NCBI GenBank assembly: GCA_003117195.1
Contig: BDSI01000048.1
Span: 583,477-647,476, forward strand
Direction of reading: 5' to 3'
Source of the DNA: Eudorina sp. 2006-703-Eu-15
Lineage: Eukaryota; Chlorophyta; Chlorophyceae; Chlamydomonadales; Volvocaceae
Length of the DNA stretch: 64,000 nt
Within the stretch, counting starts at the first letter, position 1; each line of letters opens with the position of its first letter. A program made the translations under genes and the position numbers. Shown here piece by piece: positions 11,101 to 22,000 of this stretch. Under the pieces are notes generated by a model. That model made no database searches. It was given only the letters and a program-made list of their open reading frames with translations, and was not told where the DNA came from.

Positions 11101-14100
11101 AATGATAAGGAAACGGGTGAGAGGAAGACAGAGAGGAACAGAGCTGCCGTGGCGGTGGGGCCGACAAGGGCGGGCATAAGGACCCAGGGGGCGCGGCGGG
11201 GCGGGGATCGTCGGTGTCAACACTTCCTGGATTAGACAGGGTGGGCATCAGAAGGAGTGCGAACGCGCCGAATTGCTTGGGACTACCCTCTGGTACACGC
11301 ATATTTTGAGCTCCCGGCGTAGGGTCCATTCGTAGGTGAGGCGAGGCCGAGTGCAGTTCGGAGCCCTCAGGCCTCGGACCCGGCCGCACCTGCGCCGCCA
11401 GCTCCAGCAGCTGCCCCAGCCGCTGCTTGTCCGGCACCGGCTCCGGCAGCGGCGCGCGAGGTCGAGCCGCCGCCGCGTCGATCATGTCGTTCAGCGCGCT
11501 GTGCATGGCGCCCAGCAGAGTGCCGTACAGGTCGTTGTACAGCAGCGCCATCTCGTTGGGCGACATGCTGCCGGACTTGCGGTACTTCTCTCGGACCAGC
11601 GACACCTGTGGATGGGCGGTTGACAGTGAGCGGTCGGCAGTCTGTCGGATGGTACGGTAGTACTTTGGTGCATGGCGGTTGTTTGATACCGTATGGGGGC
11701 AATGCCGACGCACTCCGTCCACTTTTGGTGCGGCAAGGATCCCATCTCGCCAATGTGCGGCCGCGGCTACAAGCGGCCGCCCCCCCAAGAGCCGCCGTTT
11801 ACCAACCGGCTACCCTTATTTCTTCTCCCATGCACTCCCCCAGCCCCAGCCCCAGCCCCAGCCCGGGGGCTCACCACGGAGGCCTTGAGCGAGTCCCTCA
11901 TCTGGGCGTACTTGCCGCTGCGGTTGAGTTCGAACACGAGGGCCTTATGGCGGGCCTCCGCATCGGCCCCGTCAGCGGCCCCGGGCGGCGGCAGCAGGGC
12001 CTTATACTCCTCAGCCAGGGCGCGGGCCACAACGCGGACCTGCGGCGGGGCGGGGCGGGTTGGGGGCGGAACCGGGCTGGATGGGACAGGCTGGGTGGGA
12101 CAGGCACACAGGCTGAGTGGTTGCTCAGGGGTCAGGGCGAGTCCGTCCTTCCAATCCCAACCATCGGCTGCGCCACCCGGCGGGCCCACCTTGGCCTTGA
12201 ACTCGTCGGAGGCGGTGGTGGGCGGCGGCTTGGGTGTGAGGTCCCGCGGGGGGATCATCTCCAGCAGCGACTTGGCGGGCGGGGCGGGGGGCTGCCAGGG
12301 GGGGATGACGGGGCGGGCCAGGCGGAAGGTGAAGCTGATCTTGGCGCCCATCTTCTCCCAGGGGCAGCTGCCCGCGGGCGGGGCTTCCTCGATGGGCTTG
12401 GACTTGCTGCGGAGGTACAAGACGGGTTGGAAGAGAGAGGAATGATACTGCCAAACTTGAGTGGATTTTGAAGGTACTCCGACAGGGCAGGTGGAGTAGG
12501 CGGGAAAGCGGTTTCGCTGTCTTTATTGCCAGAAGTGTGGGGGATAAGCGGGGTTGGCCCGTGTAGTCGTGGCGGCCGAGGGTCGGGTCTCGGCCGGGCT
12601 AGAGGCACAGGCTCACGGAGCGGGGCGGCGCAGCGGGGCCGGGTAGGGTAGCGCTGCACGGAGGACCATGCGGCAAAGCCCCGACAGCGCGGCCCCTCCT
12701 TTCCCGCCATCCATTTGACTCGCCGACACGATTGGAGCCCCGCCCCAGGCACGCTATTCGAACAGCTCCACGCAGCAACTACGTGTAGAGCGCCATCTTT
12801 GGCTCGCTTAGAGCCCCAGGCACGCGACTGAAGGTCCTGAGCTACCGATGAAGACGCCAAATGGACTATAGTCTCAGGAAAAAACCAGACTTGTGGGCCT
12901 TCCGCCCCGACCCCCCAACCACACACACACACGCCCCCCCGCGGTCCCTCGCTCCATCGCTCACCCCGGTGGCGGCGTGTACGGCGGCATGGCGGCCTTG
13001 ATCCCCTCCACGGGCACGTAGGCGGCCAGCTTGCGCCCCTCCGCGCCCCCGCTGGTGGCCCCCGCGACCAGCAGCCCCCGGAAGATGTCCGTGGTGGCCG
13101 CCACCGCGTGGTACGAGTCCCAGGCGGGGTCGTTCAAGGTCTCCGCGGTCACATACCTGCGTCGGGTCGGGTCGGGTCGGGCGGGGGTGGAGGGTTTGGG
13201 ATGAGGCGGGGGGCATCATGCATGACGACCACCGCGAGACTTCTTCCTGTCGTGTCAGGGTGAAACGACGGCTCCAAAAAGATATTCATGACGTTATTTA
13301 TGGGTTTCACCACAGGTATGATGGAGTGGAGGCATGTACGGCATAGAGTCCGGTCATCCCATCGGGACAGGCAGCGGAGCATGCGCCCTTGTCTGCCCCC
13401 CGGCCCACATCCTTGGGGCCCTCCCTCCCCCTCCCCCCCCCTCCCCCCCCCCACACACACATGGCAGGAGGCCCACCTGGCCACCTCTACATCCAGGGGC
13501 AGGCCGTCCTCCAGGTGGTACTGCAGCTGCGTGCAGGCCTCCGCCGTCAGCTGCTCCCGCCGCAGCGCCGGCGCCACCAGCCGCCCGCCCACCAGGGCCA
13601 TGTGCACCACCACCGCGGGGCCACTGCCGGGCAGCTTCACGGCGGCGGCCACATTCACCTTGCCGCCCGCGAGGTCGTTGGCGGTTAGCAGCTGGGGCGG
13701 CAGCGGGGAGATGTCTGCCGGGGGCGGAGGGGGGCCGGGTGACAGTCGACAGGTCGAGGGAGGGGGGAGGGTCGAGGGAGGGAGAGGGTGGAGGGAATCG
13801 GGTACCGCTGTAGGCGGAAGGGGCCACTGGGAAGTGATCACTGGGACGGTACTGGACGGTGGGGTAGCGGACCGCGCTACCAGGCTGTATCAAGCTGTGT
13901 CAACATACGGCACGTCACATGCGGCATCCCCTGGAGCCCCTGCGGTCCCTGGCGCCTCCGGCCCGCCCTTCCCGCAGCCCCTGCACCCCTGGAGCCTCAC
14001 CCGTCACCACCAGCTCCACCATGTTGCCGGTCTGAGCAAACTCCGGAGTGACGAAGCTGTACGGCAGCAGCGGCGGCAGCTCCGACTCGGGCGGCGGCGG

Positions 14101-15116
14101 CGCCGCCGCCAAGGCCGCGGCGTCGACCCCCGGGGGCAGCTGCCGCTCGTGCAGCTCGAGGGATATGGCTGACAGGCGCGCGGAGCGAGCCTGCGGGAGG
14201 ACGGGGCCGTCGGGGGGGATCGGCAGGAGGCGGAGGAGGGTTGAGTTGACCCGTCCCTGTGGGGAACGGTGGAGCTCAGACAACGTGACGAGTCGGCCAC
14301 TCGGGGTGCTCCTCGCTGCTGAGCCACCCCTGACCCCCCGGCACCATAATGCGCTTTCCTCAGAGTTCCGTGCATCGACGCCTCTTCGGCATGGGTACTG
14401 CCTGCGGATTGCTGGATATGCAGGGGTCGGTCACGATAAGGCGTGCTCCGTGCACCCCAAATTGCCGACGACTCAGCTGTCACTTTCACCCCCCTTCCCC
14501 GGGCCACCACGTCAGGGGCGCAGGCGGCCCGTGGGACCCCCCTTCTGACGCCTCAGCGCGCCGCCCACCTTAGGCACCCCGGCGGGTACGTCCGCCGAGG
14601 GTTTGAGGTCCTGTCCCTCAGTGCTCCATGAGTTCTGGCCGATGGCGAAACCCCACATCTGGTCAATGGTGGTGGACGCCAGGACGGCGTTGGACGTGCT
14701 GTCGTTGACCGTCACGGTCACCGTGCTGTTCATGAGCAGGGACAGCACGTCCTGGCCGCCTCCGCGGCGGAAGTGCTTGACGACGTTGTACTGGTACACA
14801 CCGCCTTCCGAGGCCGCAGTCGGCGGCGATGCCCAGGGCACATGGCATCCCGGCAGGTTGAGCGTGATGTGGGTTTTCCGTTGAGCCGCAAGATCTTGTG
14901 GTGCATCCTCCTACAAACACAGCAAATGTCCGACGTGACGCCCCGCGAATGAAGTGACGCACCATCGGCGTCAGGCAAAAAAGCTGACGTGAAGCATGCA
15001 ACGCCTACCAATATAACTGTTGCAGAAGGAATTGAAATAGTAACGAATACGCCAAATGGATTTGTGTCCTCAGGCGGAGGTGGAGGGGGCTCAGCATGTT
15101 TGCCCTTTGGTGCCAT
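7429..15116 (-). CDS. CFAP70: CFAP70, axonemal TPR protein
   Basis: Fourteen exons give a 1082-residue protein: 15116-15009, 14910-14569, 14256-14001, 13714-13477, 13156-12965, 12406-12190, 12039-11875, 11605-11390, 11042-10706, 10396-10239, 9635-9234, 8851-8659, 8368-8133, 7617-7429. All phases match. The N-terminal 300 residues are beta-rich and Ig-like. CFAP70 landmarks follow in order: EMIPPR (about 428-433), ELNRSGKY (488-495), the [18 protein letters not shown] helix, and TPR units such as [19 protein letters not shown] and [19 protein letters not shown] near the C-terminus. CFAP70 is an axonemal protein needed for normal ciliary beating and carries an N-terminal Ig-like region plus C-terminal TPRs. 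The order and spacing agree with the human protein, so the call is firm. The start ATG lies in an AT-rich leader and the first exon is only 36 codons. Confidence 0.93.
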
Positions 15117-15924
15117 CGTTTATAGCGGAGTGATTAAAACCTATTAAGGAGAGATACTGAGCAGAAATATACTCAAACAAGTATGGAAATATGTCGGTCT
15201 AGCATATTACAGTACTTCGAGCCCGCAGCATCATGTTGATCACATCTGCTAGCAATTGAACCTTTTATGGAGGCCAGCATTTTGTATATAAAAATATTTT
15301 TACACACAACAGCCTCTGGTCGGACTCAACTTTTCTTTTCTGATTGACCCGCGGACCACCAACAGCACTCTCGCCACCCAATATCACCGTAAGAAACTCG
15401 GAGTATGAATGTCATAACCCGGCGGCATTAAATACATTCCGTCATTTTGGTTCGCATCGTACGCATCGTCCGCAGCATCCCACGCTCAAATTGTGCCCGG
15501 CTGTGCTCGTGTGCTGGCTCCTCAAGCTGGCTGCATAATTCCTCAAGCATCCCGAACACAGCGCAGACCTCTTGGCATCACACAGCCACGCCGTCATTCC
15601 ACTTCCACAGGCTCCTAATGACCGCAGGCTCTGACCACAGCACCACACCCCATTGACCACCGACAAGCGCTACGTGCCTCATCGTCGCCCCTCGCATCAC
15701 GCCCGCTCGTCGCTTCCAAGATAAGTTTTACGACCGTCTCAGCTGCTTGGGCGGACAACCCCTCCCGTCCCCCTGTCAACGCGCGCCCAGCCACCTTCCT
15801 CTCCGTCCTCGCCACATGTCGTCGCCTTCCCCCATCCTGAATCCAACCCCCAACCCCCAACCGTCCAAACGGTACACCACCGCGCCTCATCCATTGTCCC
15901 ACCACGGCACCGCGCTCATCGCGC
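15117..15924. other. Intergenic spacer between DUF4202 3' end and CFAP70 5' end
   Basis: Both flanking genes run leftward, so this holds the 3' UTR of the DUF4202 gene (right) and the promoter/5' UTR of CFAP70 (left, AT-rich). I see no coding exon. Short ORFs here lack splice partners and domains. Confidence 0.5.
15281..15300 (-). promoter_or_regulatory. Possible TATA-like element upstream of CFAP70
   Basis: A TATATAAAAATA-type stretch lies about 165 bp upstream of the CFAP70 ATG in an AT-rich segment (15120-15320) that contrasts with the GC-rich exons. Position and composition fit a core promoter, but no transcript start is visible. Confidence 0.25.
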
Positions 15925-18728
15925 TCACTGCGCCGGGGCCGCCTCCAGGGCCCGGCCCACCAGCTCCCCCAGCCGCGGCTCCAGGGGCAGCTTCAGCGCC
16001 GCCGCGCGGCCCAGCGGCCCCATCTTCTTCCAGCTCTTCTGCAATATGTCGATGATCTTGGCCTCCGCCTCCGCCACGTTGCCGCCCGCGTCCGCCGCCA
16101 GCTTGGGCAGGAACTCGGCGAACTGACGCTCCAGGAAGACTGCACGGCAACGTACGGCATGTACGACAGCACAGCGCGCAGCGCGCGACGGCGCGCGCGG
16201 GGCGCACACACGCGCATGCCCCTTACTGAACCGAATCCTGAGGCGACGCAGCGAGCGTTGACACGCTGCCGATGCGTGCAAACCTCCGTTGTATGACAGC
16301 ACGAGATCGCTTTGGGGCCCGATGTTGTCACGACGCCTCGCAGTCGCACGACGAGCCATGTGGGCCTCTTGACAAGCGCATGTGGTGGATCGCTTGCCGG
16401 GGAGGAGGGCGGCGCGCTAGAATCGCTTTGGGGTCATCGGGCGGCACCCTGCCACAGCGACCGGGCACCGCAACGTGCCCCCGTCCATCGGACATGCCCG
16501 CGTGCCCCCCTGCCGATCTAAATCCAACCCAACCCAACCCAACCCGACTTATGTCCCGCTTCCGTCCCGAATCCCCAGACACTCGTGTCGTGCAGCCCTT
16601 GTCAACCCGCGTGCAACGCCCCGCTGCCCCCCCCCACAAAACCACCCACCCAGGCACAGCCCGTCCTCCAGGATCTGTCCCTCCGTCTCCCGCAGGGCTC
16701 GCTTCAGAATGAGCTGCTCCACTCGCCTGACGTGGGCCGCCACCAGCAGCAGTCCAGGGGGGGAAACGGGAGGGGCACTCCGGACTACCTACCGTGCTGT
16801 AGCAACACGGCACCGCGCATCTGACCACCAACCACAGGGGCAGGGCCCATCTGGCCGGTCATTCATTACACGTTTGGGGGCCGTGTCACCGTGTCTCATG
16901 CGTTCAGGAGCCTAGCGGCAAGGGCTGACAGGGAGGCCCGCCCCCTGGCCTCCTTCCTGCGGTCCGCTGACCCCGCTGACCCCCACCAGCCCCCTGGCCT
17001 CCTCCTGGATGGCCTCCTCACCAGCCTTGCCGGCCAAGACGCCGAGCCCGGCATGGCCCCCTCCCTCCCTCCGTCCCACCCGCCCGCCCGCCCTCCCGGC
17101 GACCTACTTGCAGCTCTCCGGGCTGTACCCCGCCGCCGCCATCAGCCGGGTGGTGGTGGCCGCGTGTTGCTTCTTGAGGTCCTCCCGCCACTGCAGGTAC
17201 GCCGTGCGGCCCTGGGGGGGACCGGGCAGCAGGGGGGAGAAGGCAGAGGTGCGAGGTGAGGGGGCGATGGGGGGCCAAGGGCACCAGCTCAGCGTCGAAG
17301 TCAGGGCAGTAGTGGTGGTGAGGGGGAAGTTGTAGCTAGCGCGGAAGTCCGCCCCAGGTGGCCCAGGGGGTGGTGGTATCGGTCCGTCCCGCCGGCCCAG
17401 TGGGCGCCGCTCGGCCTCAGTCAAAGTGTGCAACGCTAAGATCCGCCCGGCCCAGCCCAGCCCAGCCCAGCCCAGCCCAGCCCAGCCCACCCCAGCCCAG
17501 CAGCGAGAGCGCCATCCTCGCGGGGTACAGAGCAAAGAGGGCCATATGGGGGGTTGAGATCCGGGCTGCAAACCCACAACCAAGTCACCTCCGTCCCCTC
17601 CCCCTTATGATGGCGGTCCCCGGTCGCTCCCCCGGGAGGGAGGGAGGAGGGAGGGAGGGAGCCTTCGCAGCCATGCCACCCATGGTTGAAGCAATCACCG
17701 CAGGCTGGGCTGCGGGATTAAGATAGGGTGGGACCACCTGCCCGCCCTGCCGTACGTACCTCGGGGTACGTGTTCCTGGGCACCAGCCACCGCTCCACGT
17801 GCTGACCGCGCGCCGCGATCCGGAGCTCCTCACTCGGCTGTAGCGCCCCGTCGGCGCACAGCTGTAGCACCCACGCCGTCAGCCACCGAGCGTACGCTAG
17901 CTCGTACGGCACCGCCTGACCGTCCACCTGCACAGGGAAGGGGTAGCATGGGGAGTGCCGGAGGTTCCGAGTGGCCGGAGGGTGCGTGTGTGTGTGTGTG
18001 TGTAACAAGAAGCCCACCCATAACCGCCCAGGTCAAGATACTTACCAAACCTGCGATTTACTTACCATTGACAATACCACAAATATGGCAGGCAAGCAAT
18101 ACGACCGTGCGTTTAGAATTGCAACCCGCCCGCCCGCCCGTGTGTGTGTGTTTAGGTGGCGGGAGGGGGCGTGGAGTACGGAGTGAACGGCGGCTGAGGG
18201 CGAGCAGCGACGGGAGGGGAGGGTGATCTGTTGTGTGTGTCCTTTTCGCTGCGTGTGGAAGCAAGGAACAACGGGTAGCCGCATGGACCCTGGTGATCCC
18301 CCACACAAGGCACAACGCAACTCGGGTCCAGAACATGAAATTGAACCATGTCGGGATGCACTTCCTGTCGAGATCCATCCGCTATGGCGGCCACATACCT
18401 CGACGCTCCTAGGGTCCTTGGCGTTCAGCTCGTCCAGGCCATCAAGGACGGTCTGAAGGCGACTGGACGTCGGCAGCGCCTCCACGCCGCTTGCTGCTGG
18501 TGCTGCCAAAACCCTGCCAGATGATCGGCGGCTTGCAACTGGCCCCGCGGGAGTGGGCTGGCGATGGACTAGGGTCACCGACAGCTGAGCCGCCGAAAGC
18601 GCATCCGGCCTGGCCGGGCTCCTCATCAAATTCCGGGCAGTTACACAAATGTTACTTGTAAGTTTGCGGCTAAGTGCTTTCTCAGCGCTTGCAGGCGCAT
18701 AACGCCATCTTTCGGCCGACACGAACAT
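15925..18728 (-). CDS. DUF4202 family protein
   Basis: Five exons give a 297-residue protein: 18728-18399, 17927-17760, 17211-17108, 16726-16650, 16139-15925. Phases are consistent. The first 90 residues are basic and low-complexity, possibly a transit peptide or disordered leader. The rest matches the DUF4202 family: DGLDELNAKDP, VDGQAVPYELAYARW, ARGQHVERW with PRNTYP, GRTAYLQWREDLKKQHA, AGYSPES, LEDGLCLVFLE and a final KSWKKMGPLGRA. The conserved His, Trp, Arg and Glu residues suggest an enzyme, but the family has no known activity that I can name. The gene is divergent from the aldo/keto reductase across 309 bp, so shared regulation is possible. Exon 4 is only 77 nt, and its donor was chosen because it restores the family LEDxxCLVFLE motif. 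Confidence 0.9.
17446..17502. repeat. CCCAG pentanucleotide microsatellite
   Basis: About ten CCCAG units with one interruption, within intron 2 of the DUF4202 gene. Comparable short arrays occur at about 8073-8098 (CCAG units), 11840-11868 (CCAGCC units), 13163-13190 (GGGTC units) and 16526-16550 (AACCC units). Confidence 0.85.
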
Positions 18729-19037
18729 ATTGAATCAGTACAAGGGCTGACAGATGGAGTATTTTGAATAGACGCTACACCTCATATACAATATCTGGAC
18801 TCATGATGCCATAACCTCCATAGTCGGTCGGAACTTCCCAACCGCTTTTGTCGTTCCGATCCGAGTTGGCTCATATAGTTGGCTCAGATGAGCAGCTGCA
18901 ATCGATATTGAAGCTGGTAACGATTTCCTGATTATAATTTTAGTAAGGGGTTGAGTTCCATCCTGTGCATGAGTTCAACCCCAGCGACGTGGACCACCCT
19001 ATCCAGCGCCCTCAGGCGCCACACCGAGTCGGCAACC
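18729..19037. promoter_or_regulatory. Divergent promoter region, DUF4202 / aldo-keto reductase
   Basis: 309 bp separate the start codon of the minus-strand DUF4202 gene (18728) from the start codon of the plus-strand reductase (19038). It is AT-richer than its surroundings and contains a direct repeat of GTTGGCTCA at about 18863-18888. The geometry implies a bidirectional promoter. No specific factor site is claimed. Confidence 0.5.
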
Positions 19038-22000
19038 ATGGAGTATCGTCGAGTGGGGAAGACGGGACTCAAGGTGGGGCCTTCAGGGGCATCGGGACGT
19101 CTCCGTGGAGACGCGAGGCCCCTGGCGCTCGGCTGACGTTCTATTGGTCTTCTGGAGCCCGCCCCACCTCGGGCTCCCCACGCCCCCGCGTGATACGCCA
19201 GCCTGGGGCCGCGTCTCCACATCAGGAGCCCGGGCGACCGTCAGTGCTCACCAGCGACCAGTTTGATGCGATTTGCAAACGTGGACGTCGGGAGTTGCGT
19301 AGTTTTGTGACGTCATGCTCTCGCCCAACGCGCGCCTTGAAGGAACGTTGGGAAACTTCTGACGCCTTTGCCCGCGCACTTCGACAGGACTCTGTTGTCG
19401 TCCGCACCAGCGCTCTGTGACCACCACCCAAGTATCTTTGAATTAACTTGCGGCTCCGTTTGCAGGTCGCAGCTTTCCATGCCCCGCACAGCGGCCCGGC
19501 GCTGCTGCTCAGTCGGACTTCGCGGCGGTTCCTGACCCTCGTTCGCTGCGGGAACTGTCCTGACCCTCGTTCGCCCTCGGGCCCCCGCCTCGGGCCCCCT
19601 GTCCACATGCGGCCATCCCATACCTACCCTGGCAGGTCAGTGCCCTGTCGTACGGAGCTTGGACGACCTTCAAGACGCAGGCCGATGTTCAGCAGGTACG
19701 ACGAGGGCTGTCTTCGACCCATGGGTCGTATTGGCCCACGGAAACGCGCAACGACCAACCAACACGCGATACGTTTGACCGCCGTAGTGGAAGTCAACCG
19801 AGTGGCCGGTCGCTGATGTCGTACTGGGCTCACGGTCTTTTCCTTTCCTTTGGTTGCCTGGGACCTCCTGCGCGCCTCCTCCGATCAGGCGAAGGAGCTC
19901 ATCAAAGCGTGCCGGGACGCGGGCGTGAACTTGTGAGTCATCAAGGGGAGTCGGTTGCTCGTGGGACAACGGCCAACGGTAAAGTTGTAACGGTTACGGT
20001 TCAGGCATGGAGGAGCGGGATGGGCGGGGTTTGCAGCTGGTCGTGTTGTACATCACTACTTCTAAACTTGGTGTACGACGTTCGAGGCGTACGACCCATA
20101 CAAATGGCCCCACAGCGCGATCGGCGGCGAGGGGGAGGCGTACGACCCCTCCCCCTCGCCGCCGATTGCGCTGTGGGGCTGTTCTCACGATTTTCCCGAA
20201 CTGTCCTCACCCCAGCCATCTTGCGCCCTCCTCATCCTTCCCCCCATCCGCCCCCGCGCGGCCTGGGGCTCGTATCCACCGCAGCTTCGACAACGCGGAG
20301 GTGTATGCGGGCGGTGAGGCGGAGACCATCATGGGCCAGGCCTTCAAGGTGGGGCATCGGGCTGACTGGCTAACTGACGGACTGACGGACGGACTTCTGC
20401 AGGAAATTCTGACAGCTAGGCTCTCTGTCGGGGCCGGGGGCGGGGCGTAAAACATTCTATAGGGTTCGGCCCTCGACTCGGGATGGCCGCCTGGCCCCAG
20501 CTGGAGTCGTCCTTCCGAAGCAGCCCACCCCTCACTCCCCTCGCCGGGGGGTGGGGTCGCCAACCATCTGTCAGCACCTGCCGTGTGCTCAGGGTGTACG
20601 ACATCTTTGCACGTCTGCGTCGCGAGCCTTTGGGTGCTGTGTGTTGGTCGGGCTGCCACGTGTCCTCCGCCCCTTCGTTGCTACCCGCCCGGTGCCCAAC
20701 CTTGCGTTGTTTCCCTCCTCCTCTTCCTCTTCCTCCTTCATCTTCCCCCCCAGGAGCTGGGCCTCAAGCGGAGCGACCTGGTGATCTCCACCAAGATATT
20801 CTGGGGCGGCCCCGGGCCCAACGACAAGGGCCTCAGCCGGAAACACATCGTGGAGGGCACCCAGGTGCGACACCCGTCGGGACCCCAGACCTCCATCGGC
20901 GCCTTCCTCCCTACCTGCCCTACGGATGGAGTTTACTTGCTGGGACCCCAGACCTCCATCGGCGCCTTCCTCCCTACCTGCCCTACGGATGGAGTTTACT
21001 TGCTGGGACCCCAGACCTCCATCGGCGCCTTCCTCCCTACCTGCCCTACGGATGGAGTTTACTTGCCGGCCGTACTCAAGCCAAGCAACGTCGCCGTGCC
21101 CGTCAAAAGCACCGCACCCCGTGTGTAAAAGAGAACTGAGCCGCAGGAAGCGAAGTCCAGCGCAACAGGCGATGTAGGCGACGATGTGTGTGTGTGTGTG
21201 TGTGTTTAACAAAAAAGTGTGTGTGTGTATGTGTGTGTGTGTAGCCCATGATGGTGTTGCACGGTGCCTGGGGCCTACCGCTATCGGCTACGCACCCGCG
21301 GCCGACGCGTCCCAGCAGGTCCAGCAGGGGCCGACCCGCTCGGCACCCAGACGTTCTGTACCCCTTCCTGCTAGGTTCCCTGTCGGTCGGCGCCTGCTAC
21401 CCGGCTGCTCCGCGCCCCTCCCCGGGCTCGCCCCACTCTCTCCCCCCCAGGCCTCCCTGGCACGCCTCCAGACCGACTACGTGGACCTGCTCTTCTGCCA
21501 CCGCCCCGACCCCGACACCCCAATCGAGGAGACGGTCCGCGCCATGAACCACGTGGTGGACCGGGGCATGGCGCTGTACTGGGGAACCAGCGAGTGGGGC
21601 AGGGAGCAGATCCAGGAGGTGCGGGCGGGCGGGTGGGCGGGCGGGCGGCTTGGGATTCCCGAGCTGTCCAGTTCGAAAATCCTCTGAAGCGTTCGAATGC
21701 CTTGCGGCCTGTACCTATGCTTCCTATTCGTTTTTATTGTTACAGCAGGGTTACAGCAGGCTTTCGACCTTGGGGTTGTGTGTAATAGAAAACCTGAGCC
21801 GCGAGAAGCCAAGTCCAGGCGGGTTGTGTGTGAGTGTGTGCCTCCGCCCTCCAGGCGATGGACATCGCCGACCGTCTGGGGCTGATGCCCCCGGTGGTGG
21901 AGCAGCCCGAGTACAACCTGTTCGAACGCAAGAAGGTGCGGTGCTGAAGAAAAATGTGTCAGTAAGGCTGTAAGGGGGGAAAGCAAGCCGAGCTGTGGGA

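Noticed and set aside
20877..21068. Tandem array as a CRISPR array or coding repeat
   Set aside because: Units are contiguous with no spacers, and the reductase family alignment skips this segment, so it is an intronic tandem repeat.
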